Counted from the first letter of the stretch, positions 1 to 10,572 are shown. The stretch is 64,000 nucleotides of DNA from Leifsonia shinshuensis (GCF_013410375.1 NZ_JACCFL010000001.1:1488001-1552000); one strand, 5' to 3'. Program-made: numbers and translations. Notes: generated from the sequence alone by a model not told the origin.

Positions 1-28
1 GATGCTCTACCGACTGAGCTAGAGGCCC
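1..28 (-). tRNA. tRNA, 5' part only (cut by window edge)
   Basis: Read on the minus strand, this stretch gives a seven-base acceptor strand GGGCCTC, the TA spacer, then a canonical D-arm (GCTC, loop AGTCGGTA, GAGC). The anticodon arm and the rest lie to the left of the window, so the amino acid cannot be assigned. Confidence 0.8.
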
Positions 29-85
29 TCGCCCACTAATCTAGCGTGGATTCCGCAGCTCCCCGTGCCGGGGGAGAATGGGGGG

Positions 86-715
86 ATGCCGGATCGCTAT
101 CACAAGCCCACGCTGTTTCCCGGGGGGATGTTCGAGGCCTTTCTCGGTGGGGACGATCCCGCGCAGATCAGCAAGGTCGCGCATGAGACCGCGCAGGCGC
201 TGCTCGCGCGGGTGCGGGAGGATCCCGATCCGGAGATCGTGGACCGGCTGGTCGCGTACACCGACGAGCACGGCATCGATGCCATCGCCGAGCTGTGGGC
301 GCGGTCCAACCCCAAGAGCCTTCCGGGGGCGCTGTGGCGGATCTACCTGCTGCGGCTGCTGATCCGGCAGGACGCCGAGGGAACCGCCCTCCTGTACCAG
401 CGCGGCACCGAGGTCATCGCCTCGATCGACCCGGTCGTGGCCGGTGCGCCGACGCCGGCCGGGCCGGGGGAGGTGACCGAGCTCGCCGATCGCATCCTGC
501 GCGGGGTGTTCGAGGGGGACTTCGCGGTGGCGCTGGATCGTGCGGCCGCGTTCTGCCGGGTGACGGCGGCCGGCTGCCTGTCCGTCGCCGACGACCGGGA
601 TGCGCTCGACCCCGAGCGGGCGAGCGAGTTGACAACGCGCGCCCTGCGGTTCACCCGCACCGCCGAGGAGTTGACGACCTGCGCGCGGCTCTGGCGCACC
701 GACTCGCTCGACTGA
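86..715 (+). CDS. Conserved actinobacterial protein of unknown function
   Basis: The 209-residue product is soluble, with no signal peptide or membrane segment, and looks mostly alpha-helical and acidic. I do not recognise a domain. The ATG at 86 was chosen because a GGGGGAG purine run lies a suitable distance upstream; an in-frame GTG at 65 would add seven residues. It starts about 58 bp from a divergently oriented tRNA gene. High GC at third codon positions across the frame supports real coding. Function is unknown. Confidence 0.7.
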   Translation: MPDRYHKPTLFPGGMFEAFLGGDDPAQISKVAHETAQALLARVREDPDPEIVDRLVAYTDEHGIDAIAELWARSNPKSLPGALWRIYLLRLLIRQDAEGTALLYQRGTEVIASIDPVVAGAPTPAGPGEVTELADRILRGVFEGDFAVALDRAAAFCRVTAAGCLSVADDRDALDPERASELTTRALRFTRTAEELTTCARLWRTDSLD

Positions 716-766
716 GCCGCCGCGGCCTATTCCCGTCCGCCGTTCTCTCCCTGCGAACGCCACGCC

Positions 767-795
767 GTGAACGCCGCCGCGGCCTCCTGTATGCT
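767..795 (+). promoter_or_regulatory. Candidate sigma70-type promoter for the structured RNA downstream
   Basis: GTGAAC at 767-772 and TATGCT at 790-795 are separated by 17 bp. This predicts transcription starting near 802, exactly where the left arm of the inverted repeat begins. The hexamers are seen directly; activity is inferred. Confidence 0.4.
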
Positions 796-801
796 TGACG
801 A

Positions 802-886
802 AGCCGGACCGCAGTAACCCCGGGCTCCAATACTTGCCGCTTCGAGCGGCCTCGCGCCGAGAGGCGTTCTGCGGTCCGGCTCTTTC
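802..886 (+). ncRNA. Candidate structured small RNA or sigK leader
   Basis: A perfect 12-bp inverted repeat (GCCGGACCGCAG at 803-814, CTGCGGTCCGGC at 869-880) closes a domain of about 78 nt. Inside are a hairpin GCCGC-TTCGA-GCGGC (837-851) and an overlapping stem GCCTC/GAGGC (about 850-865). A short pyrimidine stretch (TCTTTC) follows the closing stem. It lies between a candidate promoter and the sigK-like gene. It does not show the SRP RNA, tmRNA or 6S signatures I know. It could be a free small RNA ending in a terminator, or an attenuator in the sigK leader. Confidence 0.4.
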
Positions 887-976
887 ATGCCTTTCCGCCT
901 GTTGCGGGCCCGCCCGCCCGCAGGCGTGATCTACTGTCGAGGACGACATCGGCGGGCGACGAGCGGAGAACAAACG

Positions 977-1537
977 GTGGACGACGCCCCGGCGGCCGAA
1001 CTCGACGGCCTCCTGCTGCGTACGGCGCAGGGCGACCAGCGCGCGTTCTCCGACTTCTACGACCGCACGGCGCCCCGGGTGCTCGGCCTCATCCGGCGAC
1101 TGCTCATCGACGCGGCGCAGTCCGAGGAGGTCGCCCAGGAGGTGTTCCTGGAGGCGTGGCAATCCGCTCCGCGATTCGATCCGAATAAAGGCAGAGCGCT
1201 CACCTGGATCCTGACGATGGCCCACCGGAGGGCGATCGACCGCATCCGCGCGTCCCAGGCCTCGCACGACCGGGACACCGCGGTCGGCATCCGTGACCTG
1301 CCCACGGCGTTCGACGTCGTGGCGGAGACGGTGGAGGTCCGGGTGGAGCACGAGCGAGTGGAGGTGGCCATGGCGAAGCTGAGTGAGGCGCAGCGCCAAG
1401 CCGTCGCGCTCGCCTACTACGGCGGCCTCAGCCAGAGCGAGGTCGCGGCCGAGCTCGGCATCCCCCTCGGCACAGCCAAAACCCGGTTGCGGGATGCGAT
1501 GATACGGCTGCGCGACGAACTGGGGGTGACACGATGA
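977..1537 (+). CDS. sigK: ECF sigma factor, SigK-like
   Basis: The product (186 aa) is an extracytoplasmic-function sigma factor that directs RNA polymerase to its own promoter set. Sigma region 2 covers about residues 12-80 (ending in the TWILTMAHRRAIDRIR helix that binds -10 DNA). Region 4 covers about 120-175 with the helix-turn-helix LSQSEVAAELGIPLGTAKTR. The GTG at 977 has GGAG at 965-968; longer frames reaching to 887 would run back to the structured RNA and lack a ribosome site. The stop overlaps the next gene by four bases (ATGA), and that gene encodes the matching RskA-type anti-sigma factor, the order seen in mycobacterial sigK-rskA. Target genes are not evident in this window. Confidence 0.9.
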   Translation: MDDAPAAELDGLLLRTAQGDQRAFSDFYDRTAPRVLGLIRRLLIDAAQSEEVAQEVFLEAWQSAPRFDPNKGRALTWILTMAHRRAIDRIRASQASHDRDTAVGIRDLPTAFDVVAETVEVRVEHERVEVAMAKLSEAQRQAVALAYYGGLSQSEVAAELGIPLGTAKTRLRDAMIRLRDELGVTR

Positions 1538-2316
1538 CCGACGACCGCGACAGCGTGGACCCCGCGCGCCTCGGCGCCCGCCTCGGTGCGGACGACGCGA
1601 GGGAGGCCGACGACTTCGAGGAGGTGGCCGCCCAGCTCGCCCTCGCGGCGGACCCGGTCGAGCCGCCGTCGGCGATGAAGGCCGCCCTGTTCGCCCGGAT
1701 CGCCCAAACGCCGCAGCTGGCCCCGGAGGCCGAGGCGGCGCCTGCGGTGGCGCCTGTGCCGCACCCGGAGCCGAGCCCCACCAGCATCCCCGAGGCGCCG
1801 GCGACCGCTGTCGCTTCCGCTCAGACCCCGGCCGAGCGCCGTGCCGAGCGCCGCTGGTTCCAGCGCCCCGGCGCCATCCTGGCATCCGCCGCCGCTGCGG
1901 TCGTCCTCTTCGTCGCCGGCACCTTCGTGGGCGTCGCGCTCTCCGGCAGCGACTCCTACCAGCAGCAGCAGTCCGCCGCTCTGGCGGCGCTGAACGCCGC
2001 TCCGGACACCCAGCGCAGCAGCGCCGCCATCAACGGCGGGGGGACGGCGACGCTCGTCTGGTCGGCCCAGCTCGGCCGGTCCGCGCTCGTCGCCACCGAC
2101 CTGCCGAAGCTCGCCGGGGGCAAGACCTACGAGCTCTGGTACATCCGCGACGGCGCGGCGACCCCCGCCGGGACCATGGACTCCAGCGGACACATCGCGA
2201 CCTGGCGGGTCCTCAGCGGCACGATGGCCCCCGGCGACACCGTCGGCCTGACGGTCGAGCCGGCCGGCGGGTCGAAGCAGCCGACCACGAAGCCGATCGT
2301 CGCGATCACCTCCTGA
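1534..2316 (+). CDS. rskA: Anti-sigma-K factor RskA-like membrane protein
   Basis: The 260-residue product should hold SigK inactive at the membrane until regulated proteolysis frees it. It has a cytoplasmic N-terminal region (about 1-105), an alanine/proline-rich linker, one transmembrane helix at about 111-133 and an extracytoplasmic C-terminal RskA domain (about 150-258, including the GGKTYELWYIRDG stretch typical of the family). The N-terminal part has no HxxxCxxC zinc motif, so it is not a ZAS-type anti-sigma factor. It is translationally coupled to sigK by an ATGA overlap. A strong terminator follows. Confidence 0.87.
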   Translation: MTDDRDSVDPARLGARLGADDAREADDFEEVAAQLALAADPVEPPSAMKAALFARIAQTPQLAPEAEAAPAVAPVPHPEPSPTSIPEAPATAVASAQTPAERRAERRWFQRPGAILASAAAAVVLFVAGTFVGVALSGSDSYQQQQSAALAALNAAPDTQRSSAAINGGGTATLVWSAQLGRSALVATDLPKLAGGKTYELWYIRDGAATPAGTMDSSGHIATWRVLSGTMAPGDTVGLTVEPAGGSKQPTTKPIVAITS

Positions 2317-2340
2317 GCGGGCGCCCGGCCGCGATTGAAC

Positions 2341-2372
2341 GGCCCAGACGCGACGAGGCCCAGACGCGACGA
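2341..2372. repeat. Tandem 16-bp direct repeat (two copies)
   Basis: The unit GGCCCAGACGCGACGA occurs twice head to tail at 2341-2356 and 2357-2372. The second copy runs into the terminator stem. It is probably a local slippage duplication. Confidence 0.75.
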
Positions 2373-2398
2373 GGCCCACGGGACATCCCGTGGGCCTC
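2371..2398. terminator. Bidirectional terminator between rskA and pstB
   Basis: GAGGCCCACGGG (2371-2382) pairs perfectly with CCCGTGGGCCTC (2387-2398) around an ACAT loop. It lies between two convergent genes. No clear T-run follows on either side, as is common for actinobacterial hairpin terminators. Confidence 0.75.
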
Positions 2399-2417
2399 GG
2401 TCATGCGTGGCTGCGGA

Positions 2418-3197
<780 letters not shown>

Positions 3198-3244
3198 GTT
3201 TTTCCTTGTCTGCGTTCTTCGGGTTGAAGCTGTGGAGTCCGCGG

Positions 3245-4345
3245 TCAGCGGCCGTACTTGGGGGCGAAGACCTTGGCGACGATCCGACCGATGAGGTTCA
3301 GGAGCATCACGATGATGATCAGCGTGAGCGCGCCGGTCCAGGCGCGGTCGATGGACGCCTGGGCGTGCAGGCCGGCCGCCTGGGTGTACTGCGTGTACAC
3401 GAACACCGGCAGCGCCATCATCCGGTCCTGGAACGGGTTGTAGTTCATGCTCGTCGTGAAGCCGGCGACGATCAGCAGCGGCGCGGTCTCGCCGATCACA
3501 CGGGCGATCGCGAGCATGACACCGGTCACGAGTCCCGCGAGCGACGTCGGCAGGACGACCTTGACCACGGTCAGCCACTTGGGGACGCCGAGGGCGAGGG
3601 ACGCCTCCCGGAGCTCGTTGGGCACGATCCGCAGGATCTCCTCGCTGGAGCGGACGACCACCGGGATCATCAGCACGGACAGCGCGATGGCGGCCATGAA
3701 GCCGTTGCGGATGGCCGGGCCGAAGATCAGCGCGAACAGGGCGTAGGCGAACAGACCGGCGACGATCGACGGGATGCCGGTCATCACATCCACGAGGAAG
3801 GTGATGGCCCGCGCGAGCGGCCCACGGCCGTACTCCACGAGATAGATCGAGGTGAGCAGGCCGATCGGAACGGAGATGATCGCCGTCAGCGCCGTGATGA
3901 TCAGCGTGCCGACGATGGCGTGCAGCGCGCCGCCGCCCTCGCCGATGACGTTGCGCATCGACTCGGAGAAGAACGTGATGTCGAACCGGGCCAGGCCCTG
4001 GGCGACGACCGTCCAGCCGAGCGAGATGAGCGGCAGCAGCGCGATGATGAACGCGGTCACGACGAGCGAGGTGACCAGCCGGTCCTTGGCCTTGCGGTTG
4101 CCCTCGACCAGCAGCGACGTCGCGTAGATCGCGACGTCGAAGAGCACGGTGCCGAAGAAGATGGCGCCGACGATGTTGAAGCCCTTGGTGGCGCCGCTGG
4201 CCGCCAGCATCGCGAAGACGGCGATGAGGACGGCCCAGGAGCCGACGAGCATCACCCAGGGGGTCCAGCGCGGCAGCTTGCCCGCGGTGTAGGAGTTGGT
4301 CAGCGGGCGGGGCGCCGCGGTCGCGGTCGTGGTGGTGGCGGCCAT
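3245..4345 (-). CDS. pstA: Phosphate ABC transporter permease PstA
   Basis: The 366-residue inner-membrane permease forms the phosphate channel with PstC. There are about six to eight hydrophobic segments, two in an N-terminal extension (residues 30-90) that is longer than in E. coli PstA but common in actinobacteria. The binding-protein-dependent transport signature lies in the [20 protein letters not shown] region. Its ATG shares one base with the pstC stop (TGATG), indicating translational coupling. Confidence 0.96.
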   Translation of the reverse strand: MAATTTTATAAPRPLTNSYTAGKLPRWTPWVMLVGSWAVLIAVFAMLAASGATKGFNIVGAIFFGTVLFDVAIYATSLLVEGNRKAKDRLVTSLVVTAFIIALLPLISLGWTVVAQGLARFDITFFSESMRNVIGEGGGALHAIVGTLIITALTAIISVPIGLLTSIYLVEYGRGPLARAITFLVDVMTGIPSIVAGLFAYALFALIFGPAIRNGFMAAIALSVLMIPVVVRSSEEILRIVPNELREASLALGVPKWLTVVKVVLPTSLAGLVTGVMLAIARVIGETAPLLIVAGFTTSMNYNPFQDRMMALPVFVYTQYTQAAGLHAQASIDRAWTGALTLIIIVMLLNLIGRIVAKVFAPKYGR

Positions 4346-5292
4346 CAGTTCGCTCCAGAGAAGGCCGCACGGCGGCTGACGATATAACGGGCGAGCATGT
4401 TGATCAGCAGGGTCACGATGAACAGCACCAGACCGGAGGCGATGAGCGCGTTGACGCCGATGCCGGTGGCCTCGGGAAACTGCAGCGCGATGTTGGCAGC
4501 GATGGTGTTCGGGCTCTGCGCCTGCAGGACGGCGAACTTCACGATCAGCGCGGGCGAGAGCACCATCGCGATAGCCAGGGTCTCGCCGAGCGCGCGGCCC
4601 AGGCCCAGCATGATCGCGGAGACGATGCCGCTGCGGGCGAAGGGGAGGACCGCCATGCGGACCATCTCCCACTTGGTGGCGCCGAGCGCGAGCGCGGCCT
4701 CCTCGTGGAGGCGCGGGGTCTGCAGGAAGATCTCGCGGCAGATGGCCGTCATGATCGGGATGACCATCACGGCCAGCACGATGGCGGCCGTGAGGATGGT
4801 GCGGCCGGTGCCGGAGACCGGCGGAGCGAAGAGCGGGAACCAGCCGACGTACTGGCCGAGCCAGGCGTAGAACGGCTGGACGAACGAGGAGAGCGTCGCG
4901 ATGCCCCAGAGGCCGAAGACGACGGACGGGACCGCGGCGAGCAGGTCGATGATGTAGCCGAGGGTCTGCGCGACGCGGCGGGGCGCGTAGTGCGAGATGA
5001 AGAGCGCGATCCCGATCGACAGCGGGGTCGCGATGATGAGCGCGATGACCGCTGCCCAGATGGTGCCGAAGACCAGCGGCCAGACCCACGACCAGAAGTT
5101 GGTGGCGTTGTTGGGGAGCTGGCCGGCTCCGGCGCCCAGAGCGGGGATGCTCTGGATGATGAGGAAGAGCGCCACCGCGGCGAGCGTGGCGAGGATCAGC
5201 GACCCGGCCACGACGGTGGAGGTGGAGAAGACGCGGTCGCCGAGGCGGGTTTTCGCCTTCGGCCTGATGGCTCCTGCGGTTCCGGCGGTCAT
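4345..5292 (-). CDS. pstC: Phosphate ABC transporter permease PstC
   Basis: This 315-residue permease pairs with PstA. It has a short charged N-terminus, a first transmembrane helix at about residues 28-52, several further helices and the [21 protein letters not shown] loop that contacts PstB. It follows pstS by 92 bp, an interval that holds a strong hairpin, and overlaps pstA by one base. Confidence 0.96.
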   Translation of the reverse strand: MTAGTAGAIRPKAKTRLGDRVFSTSTVVAGSLILATLAAVALFLIIQSIPALGAGAGQLPNNATNFWSWVWPLVFGTIWAAVIALIIATPLSIGIALFISHYAPRRVAQTLGYIIDLLAAVPSVVFGLWGIATLSSFVQPFYAWLGQYVGWFPLFAPPVSGTGRTILTAAIVLAVMVIPIMTAICREIFLQTPRLHEEAALALGATKWEMVRMAVLPFARSGIVSAIMLGLGRALGETLAIAMVLSPALIVKFAVLQAQSPNTIAANIALQFPEATGIGVNALIASGLVLFIVTLLINMLARYIVSRRAAFSGAN

Positions 5293-5340
5293 TCGTTGCT
5301 TTCTCTCATCGGGTCCCCGGAGGGTGAGTGTGGTGCGCCG

Positions 5341-5373
5341 CTCGGCCTGGACCGGGGTGCGGTCCAGGCCGAG
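5341..5373 (-). terminator. Hairpin between pstS and pstC
   Basis: CTCGGCCTGGACC (5341-5353) pairs perfectly with GGTCCAGGCCGAG (5361-5373) around a seven-base loop. In the direction of transcription no T-run follows. It probably acts as a partial terminator or a 3' stabiliser, giving more PstS binding protein than channel subunits; this is inferred. Confidence 0.6.
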
Positions 5374-5384
5374 CGGCCGGGGTG

Positions 5385-6479
5385 TTACTTGATGCTGGCG
5401 ACAGCCTTGCTGACCTTGGAGGACAGGTCGCTCGACAGCGGGGCCGAGCCGGCCTGCTGGGCAGCGGCCTTCTGGGCGTCGCCGGTGATGATGTAGTCGA
5501 CGTAGCCCTTGACCAGGTCCGCCTTGGCGGCGTCCTTGTACTGCTGGCAGGCGATCACGTACGAGACCAGGACCAGCGGCCAGGCACCCTTGGAGGTGTC
5601 CTTGCGGTTGATCTGGATGGCCAGGTCGTTGGTGTCGCGGCCCGAGGCGATCGGGGAGGCGGCCACGACCTTGGCGGCGCCGTCGGCGCTGATCTTGGTG
5701 TAGGTGTCGCCGACCTTCAGCTGGGCGATCGAGAGACCGGCCGAGCCCGACTCGTCGATGTAGGTGATCGAGTTCTTCGCGTTCTTGGTGGCGTCCGCGA
5801 CACCCGAGGTGCCCTTGGCGGCGTCACCGACCTGGAACGGGAAGGTCTGCGAGGCGGGAGCCGTCCAGACGGTCGGGGCGTTCGCCGACAGGTAGTCGGT
5901 GAAGTTCTGCGTGGTGCCCGAGTCGTCGGAGCGGTGCACGACCGTGATCGGGGCCGACGGGAGCGTGGCGCCCGAGTTCTGGTCCTTGATCTTGGGGTCG
6001 TCCCAGGTGGTGATCTTGCCCGAGAAGATGCCGGCGATCGTGTCGGCGTCGAGCTTGAGGTCCTTCACGCCGTCGACGTTGTACGCGATGGCGATCGGGG
6101 AGATGTAGACCGGCAGGTCGATGCCCTTGGCGCCCGCGGCGCAGCCCGCGAACGTGCCGGCGAGCTCCTCCGTCTTGAGGGCGGCGTCGGAGCCGGCGAA
6201 GTCGGCAGCGCCCGAGATGAAGCTCTTGCGGCCGGCGCCGGAGCCCTGCGGGTCGTAGTTGACGGTGACCTTCGGGTTGGCCTGCTGGAAGCCGGCGGCC
6301 CAGACGGTCTGCGCGGCGCCCTGAGCGGACGAGCCGATGCCGTTCAGCGTGCCGGACAGGTTCGACGGCTTGGCCGTGGTGGTCGCCGGGGTGCTGCCCT
6401 CGTTCGACGCACAAGCGGTGAGGGAGATGGCGGCGGCGGCGAGAAGTGCCACGGGAACGCCAAGACGCTTCAGTTTCAC
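5385..6479 (-). CDS. pstS: Phosphate-binding lipoprotein PstS
   Basis: The 364-residue lipoprotein captures phosphate outside the membrane and passes it to PstCA. The signal peptide ends in a lipobox (SLTAC, cysteine near residue 23), followed by a threonine-rich tether. The periplasmic-binding fold shows phosphate-contact motifs such as GIGSSAQGAAQT, FAGSDAAL and HRSDDSGTTQNF. The GTG start at 6479 has GGAAGGGAC upstream. A PHO-box-like direct repeat lies 95-112 bp upstream. It leads the pst operon. Confidence 0.96.
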   Translation of the reverse strand: MKLKRLGVPVALLAAAAISLTACASNEGSTPATTTAKPSNLSGTLNGIGSSAQGAAQTVWAAGFQQANPKVTVNYDPQGSGAGRKSFISGAADFAGSDAALKTEELAGTFAGCAAGAKGIDLPVYISPIAIAYNVDGVKDLKLDADTIAGIFSGKITTWDDPKIKDQNSGATLPSAPITVVHRSDDSGTTQNFTDYLSANAPTVWTAPASQTFPFQVGDAAKGTSGVADATKNAKNSITYIDESGSAGLSIAQLKVGDTYTKISADGAAKVVAASPIASGRDTNDLAIQINRKDTSKGAWPLVLVSYVIACQQYKDAAKADLVKGYVDYIITGDAQKAAAQQAGSAPLSSDLSSKVSKAVASIK

Positions 6480-6573
6480 AGTTGTCCCTTCCGGGGATCA
6501 GTAACAACAGGACGGGGTCGGTGCGACCCGCGTGAGACGCTATGCCCGGTGTCTGACCAGAGTCCCCCGCAGT

Positions 6574-6591
6574 GGTAAACAGAAGGTAAAC
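6574..6591 (-). promoter_or_regulatory. PHO-box-like direct repeat upstream of pstS (probable RegX3 site)
   Basis: On the minus strand GTTTACC occurs twice at exactly 11-bp spacing (plus-strand GGTAAAC at 6574-6580 and 6585-6591). OmpR/PhoB-type regulators bind such 11-bp direct repeats; the Streptomyces PHO-box core is GTTCACC. A SenX3-RegX3 system is encoded in this window, so RegX3 is the likely binder. Confidence 0.65.
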
Positions 6592-6632
6592 AAGGGTTGG
6601 CTAGCTGGGGTAGGAGGCCAGCGGTCCCGCGG

Positions 6633-7571
6633 TCAGTCCGCCGCCGGTGCATACGTCTCGATGGAGACGATGCCCGAGGACGGGTTGCTGGCCGAGAGGT
6701 GCACGACCGAGAATCCGCCGGTGTCGAGGTCGGCCGCGTCGGCGAGGTACGCGCCGGGCATCGTGCCCGTCGCGAGTGCGATCTCGCGCAGGATCTCCGG
6801 GAGGACGGGGCCGTGGCTGCACAGCACTGCGGTCTTGCGGGACCGCACGCGCTTGCCGACGACGGCGCGGACGTCGCCGTCGCCGTCCTCGAAGGCGTCC
6901 TGGCTGATGCCGGGCTCGCGGTGCGGCTTGACGCCGGTCGCCGCGGCGAGCGGGGCGACGGTGGCGACGCAGCGCACCGCGTCGCTGGTGATGATCCGCC
7001 TCGGGCCCCAGGCCAGCAGGGTCGGCACGTCGCCCGCCGCCTGCCTGACGCCCCGCTCGGTGAGCGGGCGGGACGCATCCGGGCCGGACCAGGCGCTGCG
7101 CGGCTCCGCCTTGCCGTGGCGCAGTGCGATGAGCGCGAACGTGGAGGTGATGCCCTGTCGCACCAGCGCCTCGAACGCCTCGACGATTTCGACGTCGCGC
7201 TCGTAGGTGAGGTAGCCGCGCGCCTTCTTCAGCGTGACCCACTCGATGGCGGCGATCTCGGTGTTCGGCACGAACGTCGAGCGCTCGATCGCGTGGTCGA
7301 CCACCTCGGCGGCCCAGTAGTGCACGATCTTCTCGCGGCCCGAGCTGAGCGGGTACGCCGACGTGCCGAGCGGGACACCGAGCGTCACCGCGAGTCCGGT
7401 CTCCTCGAGGATCTCGCGCACGGCCGTCTGCGGGAGGGTCTCGCCCGGATCGACCTTGCCCTTGGGAATGGTGACGTCGCCGTACTTCGTGCGGTGCACG
7501 ACGAGCACGACGATCTTGTCGTCCACGACGCGCCAGCAGAGGGCGCCCGCGGCGTAGACGGCGAGACTCAC
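6633..7571 (-). CDS. NUDIX hydrolase fused to a histidine phosphatase domain (MutT1-like)
   Basis: The 312-residue product joins two hydrolases. Residues about 1-140 are a NUDIX domain with an intact NUDIX box ([20 protein letters not shown], then TGL). Residues about 155-305 are a histidine-phosphatase domain with the catalytic LRHGKA motif and a second histidine in CSHGPV. The architecture matches mycobacterial MutT1, which degrades 8-oxo-dGTP and diadenosine polyphosphates; substrate here is inferred. The GTG at 7571 overlaps the ppk stop by four bases (GTGA), so the two genes are probably co-translated, as with the neighbouring ppk in mycobacteria. Confidence 0.88.
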   Translation of the reverse strand: MSLAVYAAGALCWRVVDDKIVVLVVHRTKYGDVTIPKGKVDPGETLPQTAVREILEETGLAVTLGVPLGTSAYPLSSGREKIVHYWAAEVVDHAIERSTFVPNTEIAAIEWVTLKKARGYLTYERDVEIVEAFEALVRQGITSTFALIALRHGKAEPRSAWSGPDASRPLTERGVRQAAGDVPTLLAWGPRRIITSDAVRCVATVAPLAAATGVKPHREPGISQDAFEDGDGDVRAVVGKRVRSRKTAVLCSHGPVLPEILREIALATGTMPGAYLADAADLDTGGFSVVHLSASNPSSGIVSIETYAPAAD

Positions 7572-9781
7572 CGCCTGGTTCCCGTGCGCGCCGAACGCGG
7601 ACGCTGCGTGGCCTGCTGCTGCAGCTTGGTCTGGAGGTCGGTCAGCGGTGCGCCGTTCTCGTCGAGGTGGTGCCGGGTCCAGACGCCGTCCTCCGCGAGC
7701 ACCCACGCGGCGGTGCGTTCGTCGAAGGCGAGGTCGAACAGCCGGTCGAGCTCGGCCAGGTGCTCGGGGGCGGTCAGCCGCACCAGCGCCTCCACCCGGC
7801 GGTCGAGGTTGCGGTGCATCATGTCGGCGCTGCCGATGTACACCTGCGGGTCGCTGTCGTTGACGAAGGAGAACACGCGCGAGTGCTCCAGGTAGCGGCC
7901 CAGCACCGAGCGGACCCGGATGTTCTCGGAAAGCCCCTCGCGCCCGGGGACCAGCCCGCAGATGCCGCGCACCCACAGCTCCACGGGAACGCCGGCCTGG
8001 CTGGCGCGGTAGAGCGCGTCGATGATCGCCTCGTCCACGATGGAGTTGAGCTTGATGCGGATGCCGGAGGGCCGGCCCGCCGCGGCGTTCGCCGCCTCGG
8101 TGTCGATGCGCTTGAGCAGCCCCTTGCGCAGGTGCAGCGGGGCGACGAGGAGACGCTTGAACTTTTTCTCGATCGCGTACCCGGACAGTTCGTTGAACAG
8201 GCGGGTGAGGTCCTTGCCCACCTGGTCGTCGGCGGTGAGCAGGCCGAGGTCCTCGTAGATGCGCGAGGTCTTCGGGTTGTAGTTGCCCGTCCCGATGTGG
8301 CTGTAGTGCTTGAGGACGCCCTTCTCCTCGCGGATGACGAGCGCGAGCTTGCAGTGCGTCTTGAGGCCGACCAGGCCGTACACGACGTGCACGCCGGCCT
8401 TCTCGAGCTTGCGGGCCCAGGAGATGTTGTTCTGCTCGTCGAACCGGGCCTTGATCTCCACCAGCGCCAGCACCTGCTTGCCGGCCTCCGCGGCGTCGAT
8501 CAGCGCCTCGACGATGGGGCTGTCGCCCGAGGTGCGGTACAGCGTCTGCTTGATGGCGAGCACGTGCGGGTCGGCCGCCGCCTGCTCGACGAAGGCCTGG
8601 ACGCTGGTGGCGAACGACTCGTACGGGTGGTGCAGCAGGATGTCCTGCCGCGCCACGGCCGCGAAGATGTCCGGCTTCGCGTTCGGCTCGCTGGGCATGA
8701 GCTGCGGCGCCGTCGTCGGCACGTGGTTGGGGTAGTGCAGGTCGGGCCGGTCGATGCGCGAAAGGTCGAACAGACCGCCGAGGTCGAGCGGCGCGGGCAG
8801 TCGGTAGACCTCCTGCTCGGTGACGTCGAGCTCGCGCACCAGGAGGCCGAGCGTGACGTCGTCCATGTCGTCGGTGACCTCGAGCCGGATGGGCGGGCCG
8901 AACCGGCGGCGCAGCAGCTCGCGCTCCAGCGCCTGGATGAGGTTCTCCGTCTCGTCCTCGTCGATCTCGACGTCCTCGTTGCGGGTGACGCGGAAGACGT
9001 GGTGGTCGAGGATCTCCATGCCCGGGAAGAGGTCGCCCAGGTGGTTGGCGATCAGGTCCTCCAGGCGCAGGAAGCGCACCTGGCCGAGCCCCTCGCGCTG
9101 GTCGATGCGCACGAAGCGCGGCAGCATCTGCGGCACCTTGAGGCGCGCGAACTGCTCCTTGCCGGTGCGCGAGTTGCGCACGCGCACGGAGAGGTTGAGC
9201 GAGAGCCCGGAGATGTAGGGGAACGGGTGCGCCGGGTCGACCGCCAGCGGCATGAGCACCGGGAAGATCTGCTGCGAGAACACCTCGCGCATCTGGACCT
9301 TGTCGGCCTCGTCCAGCTCGTCCCACGACGAGACCGTGATGCCGGCGGCCTCCAGCGCGGGCAGCACCAGCTCGCGGTAGGCCTTGGCGTGCCGCACCTG
9401 CAGCTCGTGCGCCTTGAGGGAGATGTCGGCCAGTACGTCCTGCGGTGCGCGGCCGACGTTCGTCGGGACGGCGAGGCCGGTCGCGATGCGCCGCTTGAGG
9501 CCGGCGACCCGGACCATGAAGAACTCGTCGAGGTTGCTGGCGAAGATCGCGAGGAAGTTGGCGCGCTCCAGGACGGGGAGCAGCGGATCCTCGGCGAGCT
9601 CCAGCACCCGCTGGTTGAACGCCAGCCAGCTCAGCTCGCGGTCGAGGTAGCGGTTCTCCGGCAGCGTCGGGTCGGGCTCGTAGATGAAGGGGGCGAAGTC
9701 GTCGTCGAAGTCGCTGCCCAGGCTTCCGCTCAGCCCGTTGTCGAGTAGGCCGTTCTCCAGTGCAGTGTGCTCGCCGTCCAT
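7568..9781 (-). CDS. ppk1: Polyphosphate kinase
   Basis: The 737-residue enzyme polymerises the ATP gamma-phosphate into polyphosphate and can run in reverse. Family landmarks are the N-terminal [16 protein letters not shown], the phosphate-binding [15 protein letters not shown], the autophosphorylated histidine segment [11 protein letters not shown] at about residue 495, and [14 protein letters not shown] near the C-terminus. Length fits actinobacterial PPK1. The ATG at 9781 follows a GGGGG purine run. It sits close to the pst operon, consistent with joint phosphate storage and uptake. Confidence 0.96.
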   Translation of the reverse strand: MDGEHTALENGLLDNGLSGSLGSDFDDDFAPFIYEPDPTLPENRYLDRELSWLAFNQRVLELAEDPLLPVLERANFLAIFASNLDEFFMVRVAGLKRRIATGLAVPTNVGRAPQDVLADISLKAHELQVRHAKAYRELVLPALEAAGITVSSWDELDEADKVQMREVFSQQIFPVLMPLAVDPAHPFPYISGLSLNLSVRVRNSRTGKEQFARLKVPQMLPRFVRIDQREGLGQVRFLRLEDLIANHLGDLFPGMEILDHHVFRVTRNEDVEIDEDETENLIQALERELLRRRFGPPIRLEVTDDMDDVTLGLLVRELDVTEQEVYRLPAPLDLGGLFDLSRIDRPDLHYPNHVPTTAPQLMPSEPNAKPDIFAAVARQDILLHHPYESFATSVQAFVEQAAADPHVLAIKQTLYRTSGDSPIVEALIDAAEAGKQVLALVEIKARFDEQNNISWARKLEKAGVHVVYGLVGLKTHCKLALVIREEKGVLKHYSHIGTGNYNPKTSRIYEDLGLLTADDQVGKDLTRLFNELSGYAIEKKFKRLLVAPLHLRKGLLKRIDTEAANAAAGRPSGIRIKLNSIVDEAIIDALYRASQAGVPVELWVRGICGLVPGREGLSENIRVRSVLGRYLEHSRVFSFVNDSDPQVYIGSADMMHRNLDRRVEALVRLTAPEHLAELDRLFDLAFDERTAAWVLAEDGVWTRHHLDENGAPLTDLQTKLQQQATQRPRSARTGTRR

Positions 9782-9879
9782 GCCCCCATCATGGCACCGC
9801 CCGACCGGCGAGCGGCACGGGTCTCGGTTAACTGTGGAGAAACGGCCGCCCCCGGTCGCCTGTGGGGGAGAAGGGACGC

Positions 9880-10572
9880 TCAGGGACGCGCGGACGAAGG
9901 GAGGCGGTCGTTCTCGTCCTCGTACACGTTGAAGCGGTAGCCGACGTTGCGGACCGTGCCGATCAGCGACTCCAGGTCGCCGAGCTTGGCGCGCAGCCGC
10001 CGCACGTGGACGTCCACGGTGCGGGTGCCGCCGAAGTAGTCGTAGCCCCACACCTCGCTGAGCAGCTGCTCGCGCGTGAACACCCGCGACGGGTGGGTGG
10101 CGAAGAACCGCAGCAGCTCGAACTCCTTGAAAGTCAGATCGAGCGTGCGCCCATGCGCCTTCGCCGAGTAGCTCGCCTCGTCGATGGTGATGCCGGAGGC
10201 CTGGATCTTGGTCTGCGAGTGCTCCTGCGTCTGCCGGCCGATGGCGAGCCGGATGCGGGCGTCGACCTCCGCCGGGCCGGCGCTGTCGAGCACCACGTCG
10301 TTGGCGCCCCAGTCCGCGCTCACGGCGGTCAGGCCGCCCTCGGTGAGCACCAGCAGCAGCGGGACGGTGATGCCGGTCGTGGTGAGGATCTTGCACAGCG
10401 ACTTGGCGCTGGCCAGGTCGCGCCGGGCGTCGACGAAGATCAGGTCGCAGGCGGGCGCGTTGACCAGGGACGCCGGTTCGGCGGGGATCTGCCGGACGCG
10501 GTGGCTGAGGAGGCCGAGAGCCGGGAGCACGTCCGTGTCGGGGGCGGACGTGAGGATCAACAGCTGCGCCAC
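9880..10572 (-). CDS. glnR: GlnR-like OmpR-family transcriptional regulator
   Basis: The 230-residue protein has an atypical receiver domain (about 1-115) and a C-terminal winged helix (about 130-222; [12 protein letters not shown] ... [18 protein letters not shown]). The receiver resembles actinobacterial GlnR ([49 protein letters not shown]), an orphan regulator of nitrogen assimilation that works without a standard phosphorylation pocket. The GTG at 10572 has GGAGG seven bases upstream; a farther start at 10605 would read through that ribosome site. No kinase gene is adjacent. Confidence 0.82.
   Translation of the reverse strand: MAQLLILTSAPDTDVLPALGLLSHRVRQIPAEPASLVNAPACDLIFVDARRDLASAKSLCKILTTTGITVPLLLVLTEGGLTAVSADWGANDVVLDSAGPAEVDARIRLAIGRQTQEHSQTKIQASGITIDEASYSAKAHGRTLDLTFKEFELLRFFATHPSRVFTREQLLSEVWGYDYFGGTRTVDVHVRRLRAKLGDLESLIGTVRNVGYRFNVYEDENDRLPSSARP

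Noticed and set aside
802..886. SRP RNA or ribosomal-protein leader identity for the structured element
   Set aside because: The conserved SRP GGAAGG/AGCAGC tetraloop region is missing and no ribosomal protein gene follows, so no family name was given.
41..1885. Long open frame of about 614 codons on the minus strand
   Set aside because: It lies opposite the gene at 86-715 and the sigK-rskA genes; composition is Arg/Pro-rich as expected for an antisense shadow in high-GC DNA.
3206..4387. 393-codon plus-strand frame opposite pstA
   Set aside because: Its translation is dominated by Arg, Asp, Glu and His as in antisense shadows, while the minus strand encodes a clear PstA.
6633..9326. Very long minus-strand frame joining the NUDIX gene with sequence opposite ppk's own frame
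   Set aside because: Only the part from 7571 down matches a protein family; the upstream part is an out-of-frame reading of ppk.
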